A stretch of 8,159 nt of DNA from Pseudomonadota bacterium (GCA_002401635.1 NVTQ01000060.1:4708-12866), one strand, 5' to 3'; shown: positions 1 to 7,334, numbered from the stretch's first letter. The notes: generated by a model from the sequence alone, not told the origin. Numbers and translations are program-made.

Positions 1-1757
1 CTGGGTAAATTCGCCTTAATAAGACCTGTAATCACATCCACGCTGGGGCGCTGGGTGGCTAAAATAAGGTGTAAACCCGCCGCACGCGCTTTTTGCGCCA
101 ATCGACAAATCGATTGCTCTACTTCTTTACCCGCCACCATCATCAAATCAGCCAATTCATCAATAATAATCACAATCAAGGGCAAGCTCTCACCACCGTC
201 TTCTTTGCTTACCTGCTTGTTATAACTATCAAGGCTACGAACTCTGGCTTCCGACATAAGTTTATAACGCCGCTCCATTTCAAACACAGCCCATGCCAAT
301 GCTTTATTGGCTTTGTGCGGACTGGTCACCACGGGCACCAATAAATGTGGAATATCATCATACATGGATAATTCCAACATTTTTGGATCAACCATAATCA
401 TGCGCAGTGTTTCAGGCGTATGCGCCATTAACATCGAGCAAATCATAGCATTCACCGATACCGACTTACCCGAACCTGTTGTACCTGCCACCAACAAATG
501 CGGCATTTTCGCCAAATCGACCACCACCGATTGACCTGCAATATCCACACCCAATGCCAGTGGAAGGATTTTCTTTTTATCAGAAAATGCAGTACTGGAA
601 ATCACATCATGCAATACCACCATTTCCCGCGATTCATTCGGCAACTCAATGCCAATCACATTTTTCCCAGGAATATTGCCCGCAACACGCACGCTGATTG
701 CTGACATCGAACGCGCCAAATCATCTTGCAGTGCAACCACCTTGGATACTTTGGTGCCTGCTGCTGGCTCTAACTCAAACTGCACAACTACAGGCCCTGG
801 TTGCACCGCTACGATGGTTCCTTCCACCCGATAATCGAGCAACTTCTTCTCAAGCATGCGGCTCATGACTTGTAATGTTTCACCACTGTAAACATGCCCT
901 GAATCACGGCGTGGCGTAAACAATGATAAAGATGGTAATTTAAAGCCCGAATCTGAAGGCGTGCTAAGCGATAGCTCAACCTGTTTTTCCTCTTTCGCGC
1001 GTTGCGATACTTTCACATTTGCGACCTGTAAAATTTCAGGTTCAACCCTATTTTCAGGTTCAGGTGGGCGGGTTTCTTTTTGTCGTTGCCGCTGCTCCTT
1101 GCCCTCCAAGCGTTCCCGACGCGATTGCAAATTTCCTTGCAAGCGTACTTTTACGTCTGCAACAACAGCCATGAGCTGGCGTAATACCCAAAGCAATGCC
1201 AAACCAATACGCTGAATCACTGCCAACAATGAGATATGCGAAGCAATCACAAAACTACTTAACATCAAGGCAATCAATACCAAATCACAACCCAATGCAT
1301 ACAAAGGCTCAGATAAAGATTGAACCAGTATCGCCCCCAAAGCACCACCTGTGCCTGCGGGTAAAACCAACCAAGAAAAATTTTGGATGCTTGCCAGTGT
1401 AAGGTGAGCATGCAACAAACCCGCTATAGCCACAATACATGGCAACCAAAATAGCGATGTCCAGCCAGCGCTATAAGGACGATAACCAGCAACCATGCGC
1501 ACCACCAAAGCAATACCCAGCAATACAAACAGCCAACTCGCCAAACCAAACAATTGATACATCAAATCTGAAACCCATGCCCCAACTGTACCAAGCATAT
1601 TTTCAGCCTGCGCAGAGGTTGCTTGATTCAAAGAAGGATCATTGGCATTAAAGCTATATAACGAAGCAGCCACCATCGCAACACATGCAAACACCAAAAA
1701 AGCCAAGGCTTCCCGCATGATCAACGGTGTCATCTCAATTTTCTCCGAATCTGCCAT
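1..1757 (-). CDS. ftsK: DNA translocase FtsK (C-terminal part beyond left edge)
   Basis: Septal DNA pump that moves chromosome termini through the closing division site and activates dimer resolution. I translated it by hand from the minus strand; 585 codons are visible and in frame. The N-terminus has four to five hydrophobic segments (about residues 17-36, 68-90, 98-120, 125-175). A short charged linker (about 195-285, rich in Glu, Arg, Gln) follows, then the motor domain with Walker A GTTGSGKS at 425-432 and Walker B VIIIDELADL around residue 533. The visible part ends at the ITGLIKANLP motif, so the end of the motor and the DNA-reading gamma domain lie outside. The linker is far shorter than in E. 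coli, giving a SpoIIIE-like size. The ATG overlaps the RNase J stop as TAATG, implying translational coupling. No frameshift was seen. Confidence 0.96.
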   Translation of the reverse strand, partial: MADSEKIEMTPLIMREALAFLVFACVAMVAASLYSFNANDPSLNQATSAQAENMLGTVGAWVSDLMYQLFGLASWLFVLLGIALVVRMVAGYRPYSAGWTSLFWLPCIVAIAGLLHAHLTLASIQNFSWLVLPAGTGGALGAILVQSLSEPLYALGCDLVLIALMLSSFVIASHISLLAVIQRIGLALLWVLRQLMAVVADVKVRLQGNLQSRRERLEGKEQRQRQKETRPPEPENRVEPEILQVANVKVSQRAKEEKQVELSLSTPSDSGFKLPSLSLFTPRRDSGHVYSGETLQVMSRMLEKKLLDYRVEGTIVAVQPGPVVVQFELEPAAGTKVSKVVALQDDLARSMSAISVRVAGNIPGKNVIGIELPNESREMVVLHDVISSTAFSDKKKILPLALGVDIAGQSVVVDLAKMPHLLVAGTTGSGKSVSVNAMICSMLMAHTPETLRMIMVDPKMLELSMYDDIPHLLVPVVTSPHKANKALAWAVFEMERRYKLMSEARVRSLDSYNKQVSKEDGGESLPLIVIIIDELADLMMVAGKEVEQSICRLAQKARAAGLHLILATQRPSVDVITGLIKANLP

Positions 1758-3427
1758 TAAATTTCAATCACCACTGGCAAGACCATCGGGCGACGACCCA
1801 AACGTTTCTTACACCAACGACGCAACCACAAACGAATTTCTTCGCGTGTTTCATCCAAATCAGCCAGCATTTCCTGATTCAAACTGTTCAAATAGTGATG
1901 CATATCAGCGGCAGCATCCTCTAGCACCTCTTCACTCACCGACTCATGCAACACGCCACGCGCAGTTAATTCAGGAGCCGTTAACAAACGTCCCTCATGC
2001 TGCGAGATTAAAACGGTCACAGAAATCATGCCATCATCTGCCAATATGCGGCGATCACGCAATACCAAATCATCAACCTCATCACGGTGAAGCCCATCGA
2101 CAAACACAGCCCCTGCATGAAATCTTGGGCCATGACCAATACCTTGCTCATCGATTACAACACTTTGTCCATTTTCTGCAATCACTGTATTTTCAAAGGC
2201 AATACCTGTTGCCACGCCCAATTCACGATGTTCAATCAAATTGCGATATTCACCATGTACAGGATAAAAATATTTCGGACGCGTCAATTCCAACATCTGC
2301 TTCAACTCATCTTGCTGGGCATGACCTGACACATGCAAATGCGCTTGCCCCGCATGCAAAATACGTGCGCCACGGCGATAAATATGATTAAATAACCCTG
2401 CAATAACACGTTCATTACCTGGAATATTCGACGATGAGAAAATGACCAAATCTCCTTCACCCAAACGAATCGTCGGAAACTTATCTTGTGCAATGCGAGC
2501 CAAAGCAGCGCGCCACTCACCCTGTGAGCCTGTGGCAATAATCAATAATTTATTATCAGGGATATTTTGTGTTTGTTTAATATCCACCAAACTATTCGCA
2601 GGAGTATTCAAACGCTTCAAATCACGCGTTAAACCCGTATTTTTCTCCAAACTACGCCCAGCCAAAGCCACTTTGCGACCCGCAGCTTGACCAGCTTCAA
2701 TAATTTGCTGAATACGAAACATATTCGAGGCAAATGTGGTCACCACAACCTTGCCTTTGCATTCTGCGACCGCCTTTCTCAAGTCCGCCGCAATGGATAT
2801 TTCCGAAGGTCCTGTGCCTGCACGGGTCGCATTGGTGGAATCCGATGCCAGCAACAACACACCCGCATCACCAAGTTTAGAAAACTGCTCCAATCCGCTC
2901 ACCCGTCCATCAAGCGGTGATGGGTCAAATTTAAAGTCTCCTGTATGAATAATCGCACCATATTGCGTATGAATTACCACCGAAATTGCATCCATAATCG
3001 AATGGGTTACAGGCACGCCTTCAACACGGAAAGGACCAACTTTAATCGGTGTATGCTCATCCAATAGGCGTAAATCACCTTTATAACCACGCTCTGATAG
3101 TTTTGCTTTCACCAATGCCAAAGTGATTTGTGTGCCATAAACAGGAATCCTGCCTAACTTAGGTAAGATAAAGGGTACAGCACCAATATGATCCTCATGA
3201 CCATGGGTGAGTAATAACGCATGAATCTTCAAACCCATCTCATCCAAGGCGGTAATATCGGGAATCACAATATCCACACCATGCTGACCAGGCTCTGGAA
3301 AACCCATGCCACAATCGACAATCACAGCATCATCATCAACGGCATAGACCATCATATTTTTGCCAAATTCACCAACACCACCAAATGGGAAACAGCGAAT
3401 AACGGGCCCGCCCGTAGAATTAGGCAT
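1757..3427 (-). CDS. rnj: Ribonuclease J (metallo-beta-lactamase/beta-CASP RNase)
   Basis: Cytoplasmic RNase with 5'-to-3' exonuclease and endonuclease activity in the family, used in mRNA decay and rRNA maturation. The 556-residue length is typical. Metal-binding motifs are all present: HGHEDH at 75-80, His142 in THSIMDA, Asp164 in HTGDFKFD, and His391 in PVHGEYR. Beta-CASP signatures follow: ASDSTN at 194-199, TFASNMFRIQ at 231-240, TGSQGE at 299-304 and HVSGHA at 365-370. The last 120 or so residues form the usual RNase J C-terminal domain, with TARGVL near residue 490. The complete catalytic set separates it from ordinary metallo-beta-lactamases. The start is supported by GAGG (3437-3440) nine bases before the ATG, inside the end of pyrE. 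It is the middle gene of pyrE-rnj-ftsK, with TAATG overlaps on both sides. I cannot say whether it is J1- or J2-like. Confidence 0.96.
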   Translation of the reverse strand: MPNSTGGPVIRCFPFGGVGEFGKNMMVYAVDDDAVIVDCGMGFPEPGQHGVDIVIPDITALDEMGLKIHALLLTHGHEDHIGAVPFILPKLGRIPVYGTQITLALVKAKLSERGYKGDLRLLDEHTPIKVGPFRVEGVPVTHSIMDAISVVIHTQYGAIIHTGDFKFDPSPLDGRVSGLEQFSKLGDAGVLLLASDSTNATRAGTGPSEISIAADLRKAVAECKGKVVVTTFASNMFRIQQIIEAGQAAGRKVALAGRSLEKNTGLTRDLKRLNTPANSLVDIKQTQNIPDNKLLIIATGSQGEWRAALARIAQDKFPTIRLGEGDLVIFSSSNIPGNERVIAGLFNHIYRRGARILHAGQAHLHVSGHAQQDELKQMLELTRPKYFYPVHGEYRNLIEHRELGVATGIAFENTVIAENGQSVVIDEQGIGHGPRFHAGAVFVDGLHRDEVDDLVLRDRRILADDGMISVTVLISQHEGRLLTAPELTARGVLHESVSEEVLEDAAADMHHYLNSLNQEMLADLDETREEIRLWLRRWCKKRLGRRPMVLPVVIEI

Positions 3428-4005
3428 TATAAACTACCTCGACTACCAGGCTTCACAGCCGGTGTACCTTCGGCGCACATAGGACACTCATCTTTTGCAA
3501 AAGTCTCAACATCCAACGAAATCGCCGTCGCATGTGGCACATCAAAGCGCCCTTCTGCTTGCGGTGCCCGATCCACAACAGCCAATACCTTCACCGGCAC
3601 ACCGCCATGCTCACGCACCACAGCCATACATTCGCAAACTGAACCGCCTGTGGTAATCACATCTTCCACCACCAATAGTCTGGTACCTTTAGGAATCGTA
3701 AAACCACGGCGCATCTGCATGTCACCTTCTTTGCGCTCTGTAAAAATAAATGGCTTCTTCAATTGCCTAGCGACTTCCTGACCAATCACCAAACCACCAA
3801 TGGCTGGCGCAACGACCATCTCGAAGTCATCAGCATTTACCTTTTCAATCAATGCCGCTGCCAAATCCGTCGCATTGTCCATGGACATTAATACCAATGC
3901 CGATTGCAAATAGCGTGCCGAATGGCGACCACTCGAAAGCACAAAGTGCCCGTTAAGTAATGCGCCTGCATCTTCATACATGCTTAAAATTTCTTGTTCT
4001 GTCAT
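3427..4005 (-). CDS. pyrE: Orotate phosphoribosyltransferase PyrE
   Basis: Transfers the phosphoribosyl group of PRPP to orotate, giving orotidine 5'-monophosphate, the fifth step of de novo pyrimidine synthesis. The 192-residue protein has the type I phosphoribosyltransferase PRPP loop, LVVEDVITTGGSV, at 111-123. It also has the family motifs FVLSSGRHSARY (21-32), APAIGGLVIG (66-75) and FTERKEGDMQMRRGF (88-102). The C-terminal tail contains CPMC (174-177) followed by TPAVKPGSRG. I recognise that tail from the Thermus/alphaproteobacterial type of PyrE rather than the E. coli type; the cysteines might bind metal, which is inference. The ATG is well placed behind TCCTT on the plus strand (AAGGA on the gene's strand, 4013-4017), with seven bases between. 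It is first in the operon, overlapping rnj by one base. Confidence 0.95.
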   Translation of the reverse strand: MTEQEILSMYEDAGALLNGHFVLSSGRHSARYLQSALVLMSMDNATDLAAALIEKVNADDFEMVVAPAIGGLVIGQEVARQLKKPFIFTERKEGDMQMRRGFTIPKGTRLLVVEDVITTGGSVCECMAVVREHGGVPVKVLAVVDRAPQAEGRFDVPHATAISLDVETFAKDECPMCAEGTPAVKPGSRGSL

Positions 4006-4024
4006 GGTTTAATCCTTGTTTATC

Positions 4025-4068
4025 TCAAATGTTAGGCAATTCAAATCAATATCAAATTATAATCAAAT
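4025..4068. repeat. TCAAAT direct repeats, three phased at 11 bp
   Basis: The hexamer TCAAAT occurs at 4025-4030, 4041-4046, 4052-4057 and 4063-4068. The last three begin exactly 11 bp apart, about one helical turn, and the last two share a longer ATCAAAT core. The repeats overlap the -10 element and predicted transcription start of pyrE, as an operator bound cooperatively on one DNA face would. The region is A+T-rich, so chance recurrence is possible. No regulator can be named from the sequence. Confidence 0.5.
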
Positions 4069-4085
4069 AGGTTGTTTTGCGGCAG
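4056..4085 (-). promoter_or_regulatory. Candidate sigma-70 promoter of the pyrE-rnj-ftsK operon
   Basis: Reading leftward, there is a perfect TATAAT at 4061-4056. An 18-base spacer precedes it, and the -35 position (4085-4080, CTGCCG) matches TTGACA at only three of six positions. The predicted start of transcription near 4049 gives a leader of about 44 bases before the pyrE ATG. I saw no attenuator hairpin in that leader. The perfect -10 is the main support; the weak -35 suggests an activator, or chance. Confidence 0.45.
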
Positions 4086-4156
4086 TGTAACAGTTTCCCC
4101 CCCAAGTCCAAATAATCGCACTCAATCATTTAGAGTATGCTATCGCAATGAAGCAA

Positions 4157-4185
4157 TTGATTACATACAATGTGGATACGACAAT
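4157..4185 (+). promoter_or_regulatory. Weak candidate promoter for the fliK-like gene
   Basis: TTGATT at 4157-4162 and GACAAT at 4180-4185 are separated by 17 bases, each matching the sigma-70 consensus at four of six positions. They lie about 70 bases upstream of the fliK-like ATG. Some promoter is expected in the 251-base gap between the divergent pyrE and fliK genes, but this match is modest. I saw no convincing sigma-28 or sigma-54 flagellar promoter. The rest of the gap holds only the pyrE control region and a run of seven C (4097-4103). Confidence 0.25.
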
Positions 4186-4256
4186 CATTCGTTTGGATGC
4201 TGTTTGTGTGTTGCCAGTCACATAGACAGTCTAACCCAAATCGTTAACATCGAGCC

Positions 4257-6083
4257 ATGCAAACGGGTAAAACAAGTTTCAATCTTCCAAGTTTTATGGA
4301 ACGGGGCTCTGTGCAACTACGGGTTACGCAAGGCAAATTACCCATGCTTCAAAAAGGCGACGTACTACAAACCTTTGTCAGCCAAATTTCACAAGGTAAA
4401 ACCCAAGTCAGCATCCAAGGTGAAACCATCACACTTGAAGGTATCAGCAAACAATTCCAACAAAAGAGTATCACCTTAAAGGTCGTGCAAACCGAGCCTA
4501 TCATCCTATTGGAATTGAAAAATGACTCAAAAAACATTAAAAGCACAAACAAACAAGACAATTTCACATCCAATACGCCAAAAAAGGCTCTTTTAAGCAG
4601 TAAATTACCAAGTGAAGTGCAAAAAAGTATTCATAAATATCAAGACTTTGCTGTCCAAACAATATCCACCTCAGCTATCGCCTTAAAAGAAAATAAACAA
4701 GCCTACCAGGCTATAGCTATCGCCAAACAAGGGTCATCTACCACGCTTCACATCACCAGCAATAAAACACAGCAAACAGCTCTGGCAATAAACAATCCAA
4801 CCCATCAGCCCCAACCTGCCTCACAAACCATTCAAATCACCAGCCCAACACGCCCCATTCAAATAGGTGAGCGCTTTAACATCCAAAACGTTGAACACGC
4901 AGCCACTTCGAGCAAGCTGATATTAGAGCCATTGGAAGTATTAAAAGCATCACCCGTCAATGCTGCCAACATACCCACCCATAAAAGTGGCATAAACAAC
5001 CTTGGCTCCTTAGCTGCAGGCAAAATCATTACCGTCAGCGTTGGTGAACGCCTAGCCTCTGGCAATATCACCCTGCATTGGCAACAACAGCGTTTTGAAG
5101 CGCCTGCTCCGATGCATGTGCGTGCAGGTGATTTGTTACAACTCGAAGTTAACCGTGATAACCACAGCGATAAACCCAGCTTGCGTGTATTGGCGTGGAT
5201 GGCACAACCCAAAAGCAAAACTGCACAGCTTTTACAACAGCATATTGGCAAGAATGACACAACCCAACAAACACTTAACACATTGCGCCATATCAGTGCC
5301 AGCATTGCTCAAACAAACAGCCATACACCAAGCAATCAACCTTTGGCTCAATCATTGTCCAACCTACAAAATTGGACGGATCATTATGCTTTAAGCCCTG
5401 AGAAAGGCATGGATGGTCCGCGCATTGCCAATCTGATGCGTCAAATAGGTCAGCATTACGAATCAAGTTTATTCCAACATCGCCACGCAACCATGGAACA
5501 ACTCCAGCATCTCAAACAACACGACCTTAAAGCCTTGCTACTGCAGCTTGCTGATAATGCTGGAGCGTTCAAAACAACGATTGAATCCGCACAGGTCAAA
5601 CACACTGCGGAGCGTGGGCTTGCACGCATTGAATCACAACAAGCGCTTAATCTTTTGGCAATGATACAAGCCGATCCTATTCGTTTTGAGCTACCCATGA
5701 TGGTGCAAGGTCAATGGACGAATGTGTTACTATCTATCCAACAGGAAATGTATGAAAGCAACAATGAAAACAACCAGTCACAAGATTCATCTCATCATAT
5801 TCTATTCGCTTTGGATTTGAATGGTTTGGGGGCATTGCGTGTTGATGCGCATATCAGCGATTCATCTGTACACGCAAAGTTTTATCATGAAAATGATGAT
5901 TCTCGCCAATTTATACAAGAAAACATCCAAAAACTGCAAGAAAAGTTAAAAAGCATCGGTTTTAACGATGTTTACCTTAACAGTGCTGAAACAAAGCAGC
6001 TCAAGCCAGCCACATCACTGCAATTTCAACAGCTCATCAACCATGCACCAAGCAGTGATGGTTTACTGGATATTCAAGCATGA
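4257..6083 (+). CDS. fliK: FliK-like flagellar hook-length control protein
   Basis: FliK proteins act as the secreted ruler that stops hook growth and switches the flagellar export gate (FlhB) to filament substrates. This 608-residue protein has the C-terminal Flg_hook domain at about 478-585. Recognisable parts are FELPMMVQGQW (478-486), LDLNGLGALRVDAHI (519-533) and the final helix/strand EKLKSIGFNDVYL. Residues 90-245 form a long low-complexity linker rich in Gln, Thr, Ser, Asn and Lys, typical of the extended part of FliK. Two similar beta-rich segments are seen at about 30-87 and 250-313. An in-frame TAA at 4245-4247 rules out any earlier start; the ribosome binding site is weak (GAG only). 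It overlaps the FlhB-like gene by ATGA. The divergence of the N-terminal 470 residues leaves open a FliK-like role outside the canonical hook. Confidence 0.82.
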   Translation: MQTGKTSFNLPSFMERGSVQLRVTQGKLPMLQKGDVLQTFVSQISQGKTQVSIQGETITLEGISKQFQQKSITLKVVQTEPIILLELKNDSKNIKSTNKQDNFTSNTPKKALLSSKLPSEVQKSIHKYQDFAVQTISTSAIALKENKQAYQAIAIAKQGSSTTLHITSNKTQQTALAINNPTHQPQPASQTIQITSPTRPIQIGERFNIQNVEHAATSSKLILEPLEVLKASPVNAANIPTHKSGINNLGSLAAGKIITVSVGERLASGNITLHWQQQRFEAPAPMHVRAGDLLQLEVNRDNHSDKPSLRVLAWMAQPKSKTAQLLQQHIGKNDTTQQTLNTLRHISASIAQTNSHTPSNQPLAQSLSNLQNWTDHYALSPEKGMDGPRIANLMRQIGQHYESSLFQHRHATMEQLQHLKQHDLKALLLQLADNAGAFKTTIESAQVKHTAERGLARIESQQALNLLAMIQADPIRFELPMMVQGQWTNVLLSIQQEMYESNNENNQSQDSSHHILFALDLNGLGALRVDAHISDSSVHAKFYHENDDSRQFIQENIQKLQEKLKSIGFNDVYLNSAETKQLKPATSLQFQQLINHAPSSDGLLDIQA

Positions 6084-6376
6084 GCAAAGCAAACAAACAC
6101 CACACACAAGCCATTGCACTGCAATGGACACCATTGAAAGAAGCTGTGCCCAAAGTCGCAGCCAGTGGTAGTGGCGCTTTAGCAGATGAAATCCTGCGTA
6201 TTGCCAAAGAAAACAATATCCCCATCCGTGAAGATAAAGATTTGGTGCAAATTTTATCCCTTTTGGATATTGGCGAGAGTATTCCTGCCCAAGTCCATAC
6301 CGCTATTGCTGAAATTCTAGCCTTTATTTATTGGAGCAATCAGCAATATGAAGAGATTATCAATCTAGAAGAGTAA
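6080..6376 (+). CDS. Stand-alone FlhB/EscU C-terminal domain protein
   Basis: This 98-residue protein matches only the cytoplasmic C-terminal domain of FlhB/YscU, the substrate-specificity switch of flagellar and type III export. Landmarks are the opening strand AIALQWTP (11-18), APKV-like AVPKVAASGSGALADEI (22-38), NNIPIREDKDL (45-55), and the end IPAQVHTAIAEILAFIYW (68-85). It has no membrane segments, and the NPTH self-cleavage motif is absent, so it cannot autocleave as FlhB does. The ATG overlaps the stop of the fliK-like gene (ATGA), so the two are probably translated together and may interact. Similar FlhB-C/FliK-like pairs exist elsewhere (I recall YlqH with YlqG in Bacillus). Full-length FlhB should be encoded elsewhere in this genome. 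Confidence 0.9.
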   Translation: MSKANKHHTQAIALQWTPLKEAVPKVAASGSGALADEILRIAKENNIPIREDKDLVQILSLLDIGESIPAQVHTAIAEILAFIYWSNQQYEEIINLEE

Positions 6377-6391
6377 CACGCCATTGGTAAA

Positions 6392-6405
6392 CGCTATTGA
6401 TAGCG
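6392..6405. repeat. Inverted repeat over the end of the RHH gene, possible weak terminator
   Basis: CGCTAT and ATAGCG form a perfect 6-bp inverted repeat with two central bases, spanning the stop codon of the leftward gene (6394-6396). Read leftward, the hairpin is followed only by TTTACC, not a long U run. The two convergent genes are 17 bases apart, so this is the only structure available to stop either transcript. A short stem and weak U tract make termination uncertain. Confidence 0.35.
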
Positions 6406-6639
6406 CGCCCGCAGCATTTCTTCCACCAACTGACGCATGGATACACCCTTCATCACAGCCTCTAGTTTCAATTCTTTATGCACATCTTCAGGCAACTCAA
6501 TGTTCAGGCGTTTTAAAGACTCGCCACTGGATTCTCGTATCCGACGGGTAACCTGTGAAGCACCAATATCTTGATTATGAACACGCTTTGAAACCTTATT
6601 CACCGCATCACTCAAACCACCCACATTAACCTTCTTCAT
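6394..6639 (-). CDS. Small ribbon-helix-helix protein, ParG-like partner of ParA
   Basis: An 81-residue basic protein with a flexible polar N-terminus (1-40) and a C-terminal ribbon-helix-helix fold. The DNA-contacting strand is LKRLNIEL (42-49), helix A is PEDVHKELKLEAVMKG (50-65), and helix B is SMRQLVEEMLRAR (67-79). Size, layout and position directly after a short ParA match the centromere-binding and repressor protein of type Ib partition (ParG-like), which binds DNA as a dimer and stimulates the ATPase with its N-terminal tail. Arginines at 32, 33 and 35 could serve as such a finger; this is inference. It has a strong GGAGG site (6646-6650) six bases before its ATG and overlaps parA by 14 bases. 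An antitoxin or simple CopG-type repressor is less likely given the ParA partner. Confidence 0.8.
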   Translation of the reverse strand: MKKVNVGGLSDAVNKVSKRVHNQDIGASQVTRRIRESSGESLKRLNIELPEDVHKELKLEAVMKGVSMRQLVEEMLRARYQ

Positions 6640-7264
6640 GGCAAGCCTCCAGCCATGTGTCTACCGCCTGACCCACAGCTTCAATATTTCGGCTCGCCGC
6701 ACCACCAGAGAACATTGTACTGGGTGTCTCCCCAAGCCCAATAGAGCGTGGAAACGCCTGATATTGCCCCATTGCCTTCCGCAATACACGCGCAGGTGTA
6801 TGTTGCAATGAATGCATCACATCTTTACCCAGCTGGGTTTGCGAAACATACCGATTCACCAAATAGACTGTCGGTTTTCCACTTGCTAGAGCTGTTTGCA
6901 CAGAGGGTGCCGAAGCCTGCACATCCAACGAAGAAGGCTGTACAGGAATCAACAAAGCATCCGATGCATTCAATGCCGAACGCACAATCATTTTATCCGT
7001 GCCCGGTGTATCAATAATCACATAGTCACTCTTTAAATTACGGCTTCCACGAATTTCCGCAGGTAATTTCACGGAATACACATCAATTTCAGCCAGCTTA
7101 CTATCCACCGCCTGCTGTTTCTTCCAAAACACAGCTGATCGCTGTGGATCAGCATCAACAATGGACACCGAGTGCCCCATCAAATGCCAACGTGCCGCCA
7201 ACGACAATGCCAAGGTTGTCTTGCCCACACCGCCCTTCTGATTCATCAAGGTTATGATTTTCAT
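6626..7264 (-). CDS. parA: ParA-family ATPase, short ParF-like (type Ib) form
   Basis: A 212-residue deviant-Walker ATPase of the ParA/MinD superfamily, which forms ATP-dependent patterns on the nucleoid to position or segregate cargo DNA or complexes. Motifs seen: Walker A KGGVGKTT (10-17) with the signature lysine at 10, VDADPQ (37-41) as the A' motif, and YVIIDTPG (81-88) as Walker B. There is no N-terminal helix-turn-helix domain, placing it with short ParF-type proteins rather than plasmid P1 ParA. The ATG at 7264 puts MKIITLMNQKGG at the N-terminus as in the family, with GGTGG-type purines just upstream. A TTG seven codons earlier (7285) is less likely. It is co-transcribed with the RHH gene and separated from vapBC by 307 bases. 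Cargo is unknown: plasmid-derived partition or a chromosomal positioning system are both possible. Confidence 0.9.
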   Translation of the reverse strand: MKIITLMNQKGGVGKTTLALSLAARWHLMGHSVSIVDADPQRSAVFWKKQQAVDSKLAEIDVYSVKLPAEIRGSRNLKSDYVIIDTPGTDKMIVRSALNASDALLIPVQPSSLDVQASAPSVQTALASGKPTVYLVNRYVSQTQLGKDVMHSLQHTPARVLRKAMGQYQAFPRSIGLGETPSTMFSGGAASRNIEAVGQAVDTWLEACHEEG

Positions 7265-7304
7265 GTTGCCACCCACCCCATCCAACGTTGGCTTATTGAA
7301 GCAA

Positions 7305-7334
7305 TATTAAGTCAACTATGCAATAGTTATTCAA
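7305..7334 (-). promoter_or_regulatory. Candidate parA promoter with inverted-repeat operator
   Basis: Reading leftward, a -35-like TTGAAT (7334-7329) is followed by 18 bases and a -10-like TTAATA (7310-7305). The spacer contains a perfect inverted repeat, AACTAT-GCA-ATAGTT on the plus strand (7314-7328), which abuts the -35. Transcription would start near 7298, giving a leader of about 34 bases. Ribbon-helix-helix partition proteins usually repress their own operon, so the downstream RHH protein is the natural candidate to bind here. Promoter matches are moderate; the inverted repeat itself is exact. Confidence 0.42.

Noticed and set aside
1642..2391. 249-codon plus-strand open frame
   Set aside because: Antisense to the ftsK start and rnj; the His/Gln/Pro-rich translation resembles no protein family, and the minus-strand genes have complete catalytic motifs.
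3221..3781. 186-codon plus-strand open frame
   Set aside because: Antisense shadow of rnj and pyrE, with no recognisable domain.
4194..4209. Possible sigma-54 promoter (TGGATG...TTGTG) upstream of fliK
   Set aside because: The essential GC of the -12 element is absent, so the match is not credible.
4006..4256. Small RNA or tRNA in the pyrE-fliK gap
   Set aside because: No cloverleaf or strong hairpin with a U tract was seen; the gap is explained by divergent promoters.
4072..4479. 135-codon plus-strand open frame starting in the pyrE-fliK gap
   Set aside because: Overlaps fliK in another frame; no domain, no ribosome binding site, and Lys/Ser-rich shadow composition at its end.
4859..5305. 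148-codon minus-strand open frame rich in Cys, Leu and Ser
   Set aside because: Antisense shadow of fliK with no family resemblance.
6377..6393. Shared terminator between the convergent FlhB-like and RHH genes
   Set aside because: Only 17 bases, with no stem and no T run inside the gap itself; the nearby inverted repeat is listed separately as weak.
7265..7285. Earlier TTG start for parA
   Set aside because: It would add seven residues before the conserved MKIITLMNQKGG start; the ATG at 7264 fits the family and is preceded by purines.
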